A stretch of DNA of 64,000 nucleotides from contig NZ_CP007595.1 in the NCBI RefSeq assembly GCF_000785535.1, forward strand, positions 744,001 to 808,000, in the 5' to 3' direction. Positions within the stretch are counted from its first letter, which is position 1. Each line of letters opens with the position of its first letter. This stretch comes from Arthrobacter sp. PAMC 25486. Lineage in GTDB: Bacteria; Actinomycetota; Actinomycetes; Actinomycetales; Micrococcaceae. A program made the translations under genes and the position numbers. Below, one piece after another: positions 53,985 to 62,127 of this stretch. The notes below the pieces were generated by a model that saw only the letters and a list, made by a program, of their open reading frames with translations, was not told the origin of the DNA and did not search any database.

Positions 53985-54244
53985 GCCGGCATGCCCGACT
54001 GAACCGGGACGTGGTCCACGGCGTTTCGCCGGTGGATCTTCGTCTCGTTCCGGTTGAAGCCCTTGGCATCCATGTTGTTGCCAAGCCTGTACGCGGCAAG
54101 GGCCGCATCGTAGATCTCGTTCATGCGCCTGCCCGTGTACTCGCCCGTGGTGCCGTCATTGAAGGTGATGGTGATGGGTGTTGTGGCGGGAAATTTCCTG
54201 CTCATGTGGACAAATCCGTCACTGTTCTGCGTGAGGTGAATCAT
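53981..54244 (-). CDS. Small hypothetical protein
   Basis: An 87-aa soluble protein. MIHLTQNSDGFVHMSRKFPA is followed by PITITFNDGTTGEYTGRRMNE and a helical C-terminal part. The family was not recognised. ATG 54244 has AAGGAAA upstream, so the frame to 54289 is not needed. It ends within the last bases of the convergent membrane protein gene. Confidence 0.7.
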   Translation of the reverse strand: MIHLTQNSDGFVHMSRKFPATTPITITFNDGTTGEYTGRRMNEIYDAALAAYRLGNNMDAKGFNRNETKIHRRNAVDHVPVQSGMPA

Positions 54245-54343
54245 GGGGTTTCCTTGTGGGTATGGGGGTTCATGGCGTGGGCGTGGCATAGCCGCACGGC
54301 ATCCGGCGCGTTGCCGGACACCGTGCAGCTGGTGTGGCGGGTG

Positions 54344-54808
54344 TTACTGCAGGCGCTTGCGAACCATTTCCGAAATGGCCTTGCCGTCAAAACGGCCGGC
54401 AATCTCAGCGGTGATCGGCTTCATGGCCTGGCCCATCTGCTTCATGGACAGCGCGCCCTGTTCAGCTTCAAGGCCGGTGATGATGCGGTCAACGATGGCG
54501 GCGGCTTCCTCAGCATTGAGAGGCTGGGGCAGGTAGGCCTCGATGACCTCCGCCTCAGAAACTTCGGCCGCCGCACGGTCCGGCTCGCCGGCTTCGGTGT
54601 AGATGGCTGCCGTTTCGCGTCGCTTGGCCGCTTCCTTCTGGAGCAGCGTGGTGACTTGTGCGTCGTCGAACTCAATAGGGGTCTTGCCGCCCTTTTCACG
54701 CGTTTCAATCTCGCCCAAGACGTTGCGGACGGTGGTCAGGGCAATTTTGTTGCCGGCCTTCATGTGCGCGATAACGTCGGACTTGAGTGTTTGCTTGAGC
54801 GTGGACAT
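54344..54808 (-). CDS. GatB/YqeY domain protein
   Basis: A 154-aa YqeY protein. STLKQTLKSDVIAHMKAGNK, then LTTVRNVLGEIETREKGGKT, VTTLLQKEAAKRRE, EVIEAYLPQPL and the C-terminal MGQAMKPITAEIAGRFDGK are the complete family pattern. The domain is shared with the tRNA-binding tail of the GatB amidotransferase subunit. The free-standing protein is widespread but of unclear role. ATG 54808 has AGGGGAA at good spacing. Confidence 0.94.
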   Translation of the reverse strand: MSTLKQTLKSDVIAHMKAGNKIALTTVRNVLGEIETREKGGKTPIEFDDAQVTTLLQKEAAKRRETAAIYTEAGEPDRAAAEVSEAEVIEAYLPQPLNAEEAAAIVDRIITGLEAEQGALSMKQMGQAMKPITAEIAGRFDGKAISEMVRKRLQ

Positions 54809-54945
54809 GTATTCCCCTAAGTCTGGTAACTGTGCTGGCCTCGCGGCCATTCCCATCAATTATCCTCCCTCCGGCGGCGTCGCCTTTGCACGCCCGGGCA
54901 GACAACCTGGAGGCGGGGCCTCTGCTGGCGGCAAAGGGGGTAGTC

Positions 54946-55353
54946 ATGGCTGGGAAAAACAACCGAGTCTGGAAGATGGCCGCCTGGGTGGCGATGGTCC
55001 TGCTGCTCGTCGCCGGGGCAATGATGGCCGCCCGGCCGGAATTGCCGGGGGTCACCCTTTCGCTGGGCCTCACACACGCCGTCGCCGTTGGAGTGATCGG
55101 CAGGCTCGTCCGGGCGTCCAAGGGCAAAAGCGTCGGTCGGGACTGGCACCCATCGGCCGGCGCGGCCGAAACCGATCAGGAATTGTTGCCGGGCCGGGAG
55201 CCGACTAGTTCCGCGATTGAGTATTCGTTCCGGGCTGTGCCGGATGACAGGGCGAGCAGCGGTAGCTGGGGGTTCGGCCAGTTCGCAGGTGCGGCCCTGA
55301 TTCACTGCCCCCGGCCCATGGCATGTTCCGCCGTGACCAAGCCCCGTTCGTAG
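54946..55353 (+). CDS. Hypothetical small membrane protein
   Basis: A possible 135-aa protein. ATG 54946 has AAGGGGG seven bases upstream. Two hydrophobic segments (about 12-28 and 35-50: MAAWVAMVLLLVAGAMMAA; LSLGLTHAVAVGVIG) are followed by a polar, low-conservation tail. The last 52 bases overlap the 3' end of the response regulator gene on the other strand, so the true reading frame may end earlier or the tail may be degenerate. The family was not recognised. Confidence 0.5.
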   Translation: MAGKNNRVWKMAAWVAMVLLLVAGAMMAARPELPGVTLSLGLTHAVAVGVIGRLVRASKGKSVGRDWHPSAGAAETDQELLPGREPTSSAIEYSFRAVPDDRASSGSWGFGQFAGAALIHCPRPMACSAVTKPRS

Positions 55354-56000
55354 GCTGCGATGACCAATCCGGCACGGTCGCGTGCATGAAGCTTTGCGAG
55401 GAGGCTGCCAATATGTGTCTTGACCGTCTTGATCGAGATGAACAGCTCCGCGGCGAGCTCGTCGTTCGAGCGTCCCCGGGCCACCAGCGTGAGCACCTCG
55501 GTTTCGCGGCTGGTGATCCCGCCCAGCTCCGCCGCAGGGACGGCATGCGGACGGCTGACGTAATGCTCCACGAGGCGGGTGAGGATGGCGGGCGCAAACA
55601 ACGACTCCCCCGCGTGCGTGCGCCGGATCGCGTCCCGCAGCTGGTCCGGGTGGGCATCCTTGAGCAGGAAACCGCTGGCACCGGCCCGCAGCGCGCCGTA
55701 CACGTACTCGTCCAGTTCAAACATGGACAGCACCAAGACCCGGCAGCCTGACAGCGTGGGATCCGCGGTGATTTCCCGGGTCGCCTGGATGCCGTCGCCG
55801 TCGGGCATGCGGATGTCCATGACGATCACATCAGGCACAAGTTCCCTGGCGACGCTTGCGGCCTCCCGGCCGGTGGCCGCTTCTCCGACGACGGCGATGC
55901 CCGGGGCGCCACCGATGAGCAGTGCCAGGCTGTGTCGCAGCAGCGGCTGGTCGTCGGCGATCAGCACGCGGATGTCCGGTGGAGCAAGCTCGGCAGTCAT
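55302..56000 (-). CDS. NarL/FixJ-family response regulator
   Basis: A 232-aa regulator. The receiver domain has acidic pocket DDQ at about 16-18, phosphoacceptor Asp62 in VIVMDIRMPDGDG, and the conserved Lys in GFLLKDAHPDQL. The LuxR-type helix-turn-helix is GGITSRETEVLTLVARGRSN, then SIKTVKTHIGSLLAKLHARD. Its start overlaps the stop of the upstream kinase gene (ATGA), so the pair is coupled. It probably controls the divergent ABC exporter, with the repeats at 56888-56948 as candidate binding sites (inference). Confidence 0.94.
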   Translation of the reverse strand: MTAELAPPDIRVLIADDQPLLRHSLALLIGGAPGIAVVGEAATGREAASVARELVPDVIVMDIRMPDGDGIQATREITADPTLSGCRVLVLSMFELDEYVYGALRAGASGFLLKDAHPDQLRDAIRRTHAGESLFAPAILTRLVEHYVSRPHAVPAAELGGITSRETEVLTLVARGRSNDELAAELFISIKTVKTHIGSLLAKLHARDRAGLVIAAYERGLVTAEHAMGRGQ

Positions 56001-56851
56001 GGATTCCCCTGGTCTGCGATGCGGGCGGTCAGCGTGAATCCCTGTCCGGTGGTGGAAGTGTGGAGTGTCCCGCCGAGGAGGGCGAGTCGTTCGCGCAGGT
56101 TCTCGAGGCCGTGCCCGGCGCCGGGCTGAGGCTGCCAGCCTCCCTGGGGGCCACCGTCCTGAACCACGACGACGACCATCTCACCTTCACGCCGTACCTC
56201 CACCACCACGCGGGTCGGGCCGGCATGCCGGCGTGAGTTGTTGAGTGCTTCGCGCACCACGGCACAGATGGTGAGCTGGACGCCAGGTGCCACGTCACCC
56301 ATCTTCTCCATGTTCAGGGTTGCCACAAGGCCGCCGTCTTCCGCTGCCTGAATAATCGAGGGGAGGTCCGCCAGGGTTTCGGCCGGGCGCAACGGTGCTG
56401 CACCCGGGTCCCGGAGCACGTTGAGCATGCGGCGCAGCTCCGTGGTGGTCTCACGCCCGGCATGCTCAATGTCCGCCAGCGCGTCCGAGCGTTCCAGCAC
56501 CCCCGCCGGACCCTGCACACTGCGGGCTGCGGCAGCGCGAACAGTAATCAGCCCCAAGCCGTGCGAGACGAGGTCGTGCAGCTCGGCCGCAATCCGCAGG
56601 CGTTCAGCCTGTGTTGCACGCTCGGCCGCCCAGGTGGCGACGGCATCTTCGTGAAGCCGTCGTTCTGTCCGGATACGCAACTGCGTCCAGACAATTACTG
56701 CAATACCGGCGATGACCGCAGCGGCCAGGACGGCAGCACTCGCGGCAGGGCTGTCGATGCCGATCGTCAGCATGAACAGTCCAAGGACAAGCAAAAGTGC
56801 CGCCGCCACCAGCCCAGTGCGTGAACGCCACAGGGGCCGGTCATTTTCCAT
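55997..56851 (-). CDS. NarL-family sensor histidine kinase
   Basis: A 284-aa kinase. Two N-terminal helices (about 13-32 and 35-55) have almost no extracellular part. The HisKA_3 dimerisation domain has phospho-acceptor His92 in ERLRIAAELHDLVSHGLG. The C-terminal HATPase_c ends with GHGLENLRERLALLGG. The short sensor suggests it detects a signal in the membrane, or through the neighbouring ABC exporter, as in bacitracin- or lantibiotic-sensing systems. It is coupled to the response regulator. Confidence 0.92.
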   Translation of the reverse strand: MENDRPLWRSRTGLVAAALLLVLGLFMLTIGIDSPAASAAVLAAAVIAGIAVIVWTQLRIRTERRLHEDAVATWAAERATQAERLRIAAELHDLVSHGLGLITVRAAAARSVQGPAGVLERSDALADIEHAGRETTTELRRMLNVLRDPGAAPLRPAETLADLPSIIQAAEDGGLVATLNMEKMGDVAPGVQLTICAVVREALNNSRRHAGPTRVVVEVRREGEMVVVVVQDGGPQGGWQPQPGAGHGLENLRERLALLGGTLHTSTTGQGFTLTARIADQGNP

Positions 56852-56887
56852 CCCACCATGCTAGCCGTCCGTTCCGCAGCCGGGCAT

Positions 56888-56948
56888 CGGACCAGGGTCT
56901 GAGGGACCAGGGTCCGAGGACAGCTGGAGAAGTGCAGTCCCTGGTCCG
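56888..56948. promoter_or_regulatory. Candidate response-regulator binding region
   Basis: CGGACCAGGG (56888-56897) recurs as GGGACCAGGGTCC (56903-56915) and exactly inverted as CCCTGGTCCG (56939-56948). The three copies lie in the 132-base gap between the divergent kinase/regulator and ABC exporter genes. This is the expected position of a NarL-type operator. Confidence 0.55.
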
Positions 56949-56983
56949 GTGACCTGGTTGCCGGGCCGGGATTGGATGGAACC

Positions 56984-57694
56984 ATGCTTCAATTCAACTC
57001 ACTGCGCAAACGCCATGGTTCCCATACCGCACTCTCCGATGTCACGTTCGAGGCGCTGCCCGGGCGGGTCACGGCATTCCTCGGGCCCAACGGTGCGGGG
57101 AAGTCCTCAACCCTGCGCATCCTGCTCGGCCTGGACCGCCCATCATCTGGCACAGCCCTCGTCAACGGCCATCCTTATCGCAAGTTGCACGATCCACTGC
57201 GAACTGTCGGCTCCATGCTGGACGGTTCAGGCGCCCACCGCTCCCGCACCGCCCGTAACCATTTGGCTTGGGTGGCCCGCACCGGCGGCATCCCCCAACG
57301 CCGTGTGGACGAGGTGCTGGAGCAAGTGGGACTTGCCGGCTCCGGACGCACAAGGATCGGCAAGTTCTCATTGGGCATGGGCCAGCGCCTCGGCCTTGCA
57401 GCGGCGCTGCTCGGTGAACCGGCGGCTCTGGTGCTCGATGAACCCGTCAACGGGTTGGATCCGGAGGGCATCCGCTGGATTCGCGGGCTGTTGCGCGGCC
57501 AGGCGGATGCGGGCGGCACGGTGCTGTTGTCCAGCCACCTCATGGCTGAGGTGACAGAGATTGCGGACGACCTTGTCATCATCACGGCCGGTCGAGTCGT
57601 CGCTGCCGGAGCGGTTTCGCAGGTGACCGCGGGCTTTGCTTCGCTTGAAGATGCCTTCTTCGGCCTCACCGGCGGGGCGGAGGAACAGCTGTGA
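56984..57694 (+). CDS. ABC transporter ATP-binding protein of an ABC-2 exporter
   Basis: A 236-aa ATPase. Walker A GPNGAGKSS is at about 34-42, signature FSLGMGQRLGLA, Walker B LVLDEPVNGLD and switch His in LSSHLMAEVTE. It has no C-terminal extension. ATG 56984 is chosen over TTG 56972 for its better spacing. The stop overlaps the GTG of the first permease. Divergent from a two-component system, it is probably an inducible efflux system (inference). Confidence 0.93.
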   Translation: MLQFNSLRKRHGSHTALSDVTFEALPGRVTAFLGPNGAGKSSTLRILLGLDRPSSGTALVNGHPYRKLHDPLRTVGSMLDGSGAHRSRTARNHLAWVARTGGIPQRRVDEVLEQVGLAGSGRTRIGKFSLGMGQRLGLAAALLGEPAALVLDEPVNGLDPEGIRWIRGLLRGQADAGGTVLLSSHLMAEVTEIADDLVIITAGRVVAAGAVSQVTAGFASLEDAFFGLTGGAEEQL

Positions 57695-58488
57695 GAATCG
57701 GAAATCTCTTCCTGGCCGAACTCCGCAAAACGGCCACCTTGCCCGCGGCGTGGGCCGGAGTGGCCGTGGCACTGCTCGGCTCGGTGGCCATCACCGTGCT
57801 CAACGCATTCACCGTACGCGGTGCCGTTGCAGCGGGCACGCCCGAGATGGTTGCGGACACTTCTGCCTTCGAGGCGGGATTCACCGCAATGCCGATTGTC
57901 GGCGTCGTTGGTGCCGTGGTGATCGGTGTGACGGCGATCGGCAGCGAATACACGGCGGACCGGGCCGAATCCGGCGGCGCCCGGCAGATCAGCACCACCT
58001 TGGCTGTCGCCCCGCAACGCCTGATGCTCTTCACAGCGAAGGCCGCGGTGGTTCTCTGTTTCGTCGTCCTGGCCGCCCTCGTCACGATTCCCGGCAACAT
58101 CGCCCTGGCGCAGGCCATCATCGGGGACGCGGGAACCGAGACGGTGACGACTGCCGAAGCCGTCAACCGCTCATTGGGCACAGCGTTGTACTGGGCATTG
58201 ATGGGGTTGCTCGCCTTCTCCATCACGGCGCTGGCCAGGAGCGGCATCATCCCGCTGATCGTACTGATCGCCAATGGGTCGGTGGTGTCATTTTCGCTGC
58301 TGCTGACGAAGGTCACTCCCCTGGCCCACTGGCTTCCCGACATGGCAGGCCGGAACCTGTTCGGGTTCCCCAGCGAATTCGTCGTCCAGGGCGGACTGGA
58401 TCCCGTCCCCGGGGCGATCGTCATGGCCGGCTGGACTATCGCGCTGCTTGTTGTCTCGGGCATCGTGTTTCATCGACGGGATGCCTGA
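57691..58488 (+). CDS. ABC-2 exporter permease, first subunit
   Basis: A 265-aa membrane protein with six predicted helices. It has the ABC-2 cytoplasmic motif IGSEYTADRAESGGARQISTT between helices two and three. The later helices FSITALARSGIIPLIVLIAN and IVMAGWTIALLVVSGIVF follow. GTG 57691 overlaps the ATPase stop (GTGA), showing coupled translation. A second, similar permease follows, so the transporter is probably a heterodimer. Confidence 0.88.
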   Translation: MRIGNLFLAELRKTATLPAAWAGVAVALLGSVAITVLNAFTVRGAVAAGTPEMVADTSAFEAGFTAMPIVGVVGAVVIGVTAIGSEYTADRAESGGARQISTTLAVAPQRLMLFTAKAAVVLCFVVLAALVTIPGNIALAQAIIGDAGTETVTTAEAVNRSLGTALYWALMGLLAFSITALARSGIIPLIVLIANGSVVSFSLLLTKVTPLAHWLPDMAGRNLFGFPSEFVVQGGLDPVPGAIVMAGWTIALLVVSGIVFHRRDA

Positions 58489-58489
58489 G

Positions 58490-59218
58490 ATGACTGTGAC
58501 GTGGCACCATCTTGTCCTGGCGGAGCTGTCAAAGCTGCGAACCTTGCCCTTGGTGGTCCTCGCAGCTGTTGGCACGGTCCTGCTTGGGGCCGCCATCGCG
58601 GTGGCTCTGGCCGCCAGTGAGCTGGAGGCATCAGCGGGGGCGAATGAGGCCGTACTGGCATCCGTGCCATTTGCCCAGCTGGGCATCATCCTGCTCGGCG
58701 TCCTGCCTGCGGCGCATGAATACGCGGGTGCCCAATTCCGTACCTCGCTCACGGCGGTTCCGAACAGAGGCGCCTTCTTGGCAGCGAAAAGCATTGCGGC
58801 ACTGCTGTTCACCACTGCCACTGCCGTTCTCACCGGGGCGGCGGGCCTGCTGGCTGCCACCGTCACACGGGCTGCAATGGGCAATTCTGTGAGCGGTGGT
58901 GATGTTGGCCCATGGGCACTTTACGGCGCAGTGCTGTATCTGTCACTGATTGGGCTGCTGGCGCATGCCGTCGCGCTGTTGGTGCGGCACCTTGTTCCTG
59001 CGCTCGTGACGATGCTGGCGTTGGTGTTGATTGCTTCGCCGCTGGTGGCAGCGGCCACCGAACATGCCCGGTGGCTGCCCGATCGTGCCGGCAGCCTGCT
59101 CTACATTCCTGATGCAGACCCGGTGCTTTCGGCGGGATCCGGCGCACTTGTCCTGTTGGGCTGGACACTTGTCACCGGCATTGCAGCGACCGTCAGGTTA
59201 ATCACCCGGGACGCATGA
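58490..59218 (+). CDS. ABC-2 exporter permease, second subunit
   Basis: A 242-aa membrane protein similar in layout to the preceding permease. It has a helix pair around LVVLAAVGTVLLGAAIAVAL, the cytoplasmic AAHEYAGAQFRTSLTAVPNR motif, and a last helix LVLLGWTLVTGIAATVRL. ATG 58490 follows the upstream stop directly; ATG 58481 would overlap it. It is the last gene of the intact exporter operon and borders the decayed region. Confidence 0.86.
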   Translation: MTVTWHHLVLAELSKLRTLPLVVLAAVGTVLLGAAIAVALAASELEASAGANEAVLASVPFAQLGIILLGVLPAAHEYAGAQFRTSLTAVPNRGAFLAAKSIAALLFTTATAVLTGAAGLLAATVTRAAMGNSVSGGDVGPWALYGAVLYLSLIGLLAHAVALLVRHLVPALVTMLALVLIASPLVAAATEHARWLPDRAGSLLYIPDADPVLSAGSGALVLLGWTLVTGIAATVRLITRDA

Positions 59219-59232
59219 ATCGGGTCAGCGGG

Positions 59233-59541
59233 TTAGCTATGCAGCCAGGCTGTCAGTTGTTCATCCGTCGACAGGCTGACGAGACCCACCACCAATTCTT
59301 TGCCGCGATGGTTGCGGGGGCAGCGTTCAGCTGGTCCGGCCATTCGGCGGCATGATCCCGCAGGTTGTTGCTCAGATCGGCAACAGTATCCGCAAGGTCC
59401 GTGTTTTCGGAGGAAACGTCCGGTGGGCATGAAGGGCGCCCACGCTTTATCTTCGTGAACAACCTGCGCATTGGGCGCGGCAGACGCTTCGAGGTGCCGT
59501 CGCAGCCGCTCATCCGTATGAATATCCATGCATTCATGCAT
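59233..59541 (-). pseudogene. Small hypothetical gene, apparently with two compensating frameshifts
   Basis: The outer parts are in one frame: MDIHTDERLRRHLEASAAPN with VVHEDKAWAPFMPTGRF at the start, and GKELVVGLVSLSTDEQLTAW at the end. The middle keeps coding character only in another frame, with NTDLADTVADLSNNLRDHAA and EWPDQLNAAPAT. Joined, they would give a protein of about 100 aa. The family was not recognised. It sits in a region where the plus-strand genes are also broken. The evidence is compositional only. Confidence 0.35.
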
Positions 59542-59617
59542 CCTGCATGTGCCGAAAACATCAAAGGGAAATCATCTACTGCCGTTGCGACACATACCCC
59601 CGCCCCAGGGGCTGCTG

Positions 59618-60260
59618 GCTGTGTTGCCAGTGAATCGACCCGTCGCGTGCAGGCACTCGCCGACCGCGCCGCCGGCTTCCATTTCCGGGGTGACACCGGA
59701 CTGGGTCGCCCGGGGTGCCTCCATCCTGCACGTGCTTCGGGATGGAAATGTGATGGGCGCCGTCGCGCTTGAGGATGAGCTGCGCGAGGATTCCCGCCAG
59801 GCGGTCGCCGCGCTGAAGAACCGCGGCATCAAGGTTGCGCTCATCACCGGCAACGCCCGCCAGGTCGCCAACGCCCTGGCCGCCGAGCTGGACATCGCTG
59901 AGGTCTTCGCCGAGGTGCTGCCGCAGGACAAGGTCCAAAAGGTGATGGAACTGCAGGCGTGCGGGCACCGATGTGGCCATGGAATCGGCCGGTGTGGTGC
60001 TGGCCGGCAACGACCCGCGGGCTGTGCTGTCCATGGTCGATTTGTCACACGCCAGCTACAGGAAGATGTGGCAGAACTTGGTCTGGGCCGCCGGCTACAA
60101 CATCATCTCCGTCCCGCTGGCCGCAGGTCTCCTGGCGTTCGCCGGATTGGTCCTCTCCCCCGCGGCCGGTGCCGTGCTGATGTCGCTGTCAACGATCGTG
60201 TTGGCGCTGAACGCGCAACTGCTGCGCCGCATCAACCTGAACCCGGAGGACGTGCGGTAA
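59618..60260 (+). pseudogene. Heavy-metal P1B-type ATPase, fragments in three frames
   Basis: Pieces of a copper/silver-type P1B ATPase appear in order. A short SESTRRVQALADRAAGFHF matches the segment after the actuator domain. GASILHVLRDGNVMGAVALE with ALITGNARQVANALAAELDI and [18 protein letters not shown] matches the P/N-domain end. Then, in another frame, [20 protein letters not shown] with [20 protein letters not shown] forms the C-terminal helices. Metal-binding helices, the DKTGT phosphorylation site and the GDGxNDAP hinge are deleted. It cannot transport metal. Confidence 0.85.
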
Positions 60261-60354
60261 CGCCCATTCCAGGGTTTCATCCAGATAAATTCATCCAGAC
60301 TGCATTGATACAGTTCACGGCAGCCCCAGCCCGAACCACCCGGAAGGACCCGCC

Positions 60355-60884
60355 ATGCCCCATATTGTGCCCGCACTGCCGGGGGTCGGTTCTGGCGCCA
60401 GATGATTCTCCTCATGATATTCCTGGGGCTCGTGGCGGGACTGCTCGCTATGCACATCCTGGCAGGCGGTGCCATGGCGGCTCCATCGTTGCCGTCCGGT
60501 GCTGGCATGAACGCGGCGCACAGTATTGACACGCCTGCGAGCGCGGACCGTATGGACATGCGCCCCGCGAGCTCCCATTCTGCGAGCGCATCGTCGGTTC
60601 TTGGGGACGCGAATGGCCGCGTGCAACACGTCTTGTCGAACATGGTGCACGCGGCGTCGAACAACGCAGCCATGAACTGCCCCTCAACCGACCATGGTGA
60701 TGCGATGGCAGCCCATGGCAGGTGCACGCCGACGACGGGCTCCCCCGTGATGGTGTCGCCGATTCCATCAGGGGTGGGCGGGGTGTCCGTGGAAGCCAGC
60801 CTTCCCGCCGTGCCCGGACATGATTCCATTGACAGGCCCGATGACGCTCCGTCGCTGACGCAGCTTCAGGTCAACCGCGCGTAG
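60355..60884 (+). CDS. DUF6153-like small exported or membrane protein, start possibly shifted
   Basis: ATG 60355 has a good GGAAGGACC ribosome binding site but its frame stops after 16 codons (MPHIVPALPGVGSGAR). ATG 60402 begins the main 160-aa frame without a ribosome binding site. That frame has one membrane helix (MILLMIFLGLVAGLLAMHIL) and a His/Met/Ser-rich soluble part with DHGDAMAAHGRCTPTTGSPV, as in DUF6153 proteins found next to copper oxidases. A one-base indel near the GGGGG at 60381 would explain both. The His/Met content suggests copper handling (inference). Confidence 0.55.
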
Positions 60885-60974
60885 AACAGCGACTGTGTGG
60901 GCCCCCGGCCCCTGTGCCGGCTGACGCTCCCTCTCCCACCGTGCCAAGCTGTCCAACTTTCTGAAGGAATCACC

Positions 60975-62016
60975 ACGTCGCACCACCAGTCACTTATTTT
61001 CCGTCCCCATCGCCGGGCGTTCATTGGCCTGCCCCTCGCTGCTTCGGCTGCGGCCGCGCTGGCTGCCTGCTCTCACACTTCGGGCGCCGATGCTGTGGAG
61101 CGGATTCTGCCCACCGATCCGCTCGTCGCCAAGTACGAGACGCGCCGAACATTGTCGGGCACAACCGTCACCCAGGCCCTGACCGCTGCGCCGCTCACGG
61201 CCACGCTGGACGGGCGGTCCGTCCCCACTTGGAGCTGCAACGGCACCCTCAACACCCCCACACGGCGGGCCAGCGCCGGCGACCAGCGCAGGTCACCGTG
61301 ATGAACGCTCTCAGCGAGGCCACCAGCATCCACTGGCACGGGCTTGCCCTGCGCAACAACGACGACGGCGTCCCCGGCAGCCGCGAAGACGTCAAGGCTG
61401 GACCGTCCGAAAGCATGGGTGGCATGGATCACGGGTACATGTGGCCACGGCACCGCAGGCAGTGGCCCAGTGCCCATGGGCCATATGCTCATAGGTGCTG
61501 TCAGTGAGTACCTGGGCGGGGACGCGGGTGATGTCGCCATCCCCTTCCACCTGTTCAACGGCGCAACCGGGGATGCCCCGGAAACTTTCGCCGCGAAGGC
61601 CGGCGAGCGCATCCGGCTGCGCTGGCCGAGGGGCTGCCCATGGAGCTTGCCGGTGACGTGCTCGACGGCGGGAAGCTCACCGCCGATCCGTCCGGGGTCG
61701 GCCGGCCAAGGCGCCGGATCGTGTGCATGAGCTGCCGCTGACAGGCGGGATGATGAAGTACGGCTGGGGCATCAACGGGCGCCGTTTCGACATGGAGAAC
61801 CAGTTAGAACATAGTTTCGATATGCGGGTGGGGGAACGTGTGCTGGTCACGTTCATCAAGGACGCGGACATGTGGCATCCCAGGCACATCCATGGTCACG
61901 CGTTCCAGATTGGTGAGGCGGGCGCACACAGGCACACCATGGTTGTGCGGCCCGGCGAGACCGTCATTGTGTACTTTGAGGCTGGCATGATGGGCGTGTC
62001 CTCCTTCATCAAGTAG
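60975..62016 (+). pseudogene. Multicopper oxidase, degraded in several frames
   Basis: AAGGAATCACC is followed by ACG 60975, where an ATG would be expected. The frame then opens with a Tat/lipoprotein signal (HRRAFIGLPLAASAAAALAAC). Homology continues in pieces: the cupredoxin copper motif TSIHWHGLALRNNDDGVPG, a Met/His stretch SMGGMDHG, then YLGGDAGDVAIPFHLFNGAT, then LPLTGGMMKYGWGINGRRFD and MWHPRHIHGHAFQIGEAG. Frames change at least three times, the middle domain is mostly deleted, and the C-terminal HCH copper motif is missing. The protein is dead. Confidence 0.85.
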
Positions 62017-62044
62017 GGCGTGCCGCTCCGGGTCGGTGACGTGT

Positions 62045-62074
62045 GCCGCTGCGCCACCGACCCGGCGCAGCGGC
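62045..62074. terminator. Perfect hairpin after the oxidase remnant
   Basis: GCCGCTGCGCC and GGCGCAGCGGC form an 11-bp perfect stem with an 8-base loop. No T tract follows. It may terminate the dead operon or be part of the leader of the next gene. Confidence 0.6.
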
Positions 62075-62082
62075 CGTAGGAT

Positions 62083-62108
62083 GGTTGCGGCGGCCTGCCG
62101 CCGCAACC
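62083..62108 (+). promoter_or_regulatory. Perfect hairpin just upstream of the HelD/HelR-like gene
   Basis: GGTTGCGGCGG and CCGCCGCAACC form an 11-bp stem with the 4-base loop CCTG. The hairpin ends 19 bases before GTG 62128. It could attenuate transcription or limit ribosome access. No rifampicin-associated palindrome consensus was seen. Confidence 0.5.
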
Positions 62109-62127
62109 ATGAAGTGAAAGAGTGCAT

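Noticed and set aside
54832..54945. Upstream extension of the small membrane gene at 54946
   Set aside because: The extension has no ribosome binding site, whereas ATG 54946 has one and begins the membrane-protein sequence.
59528..60529. A single 333-codon gene on the plus strand
   Set aside because: Only its middle part resembles a P1B ATPase. Before and after that, the frame is a shadow of other frames, so it was split into the pseudogene and the DUF6153-like gene.
62017..62127. Rifampicin-associated element upstream of the HelD/HelR-like gene
   Set aside because: The two hairpins there do not match the GGGGCTTGC / GCAAGCCCC palindrome that I know for that element.
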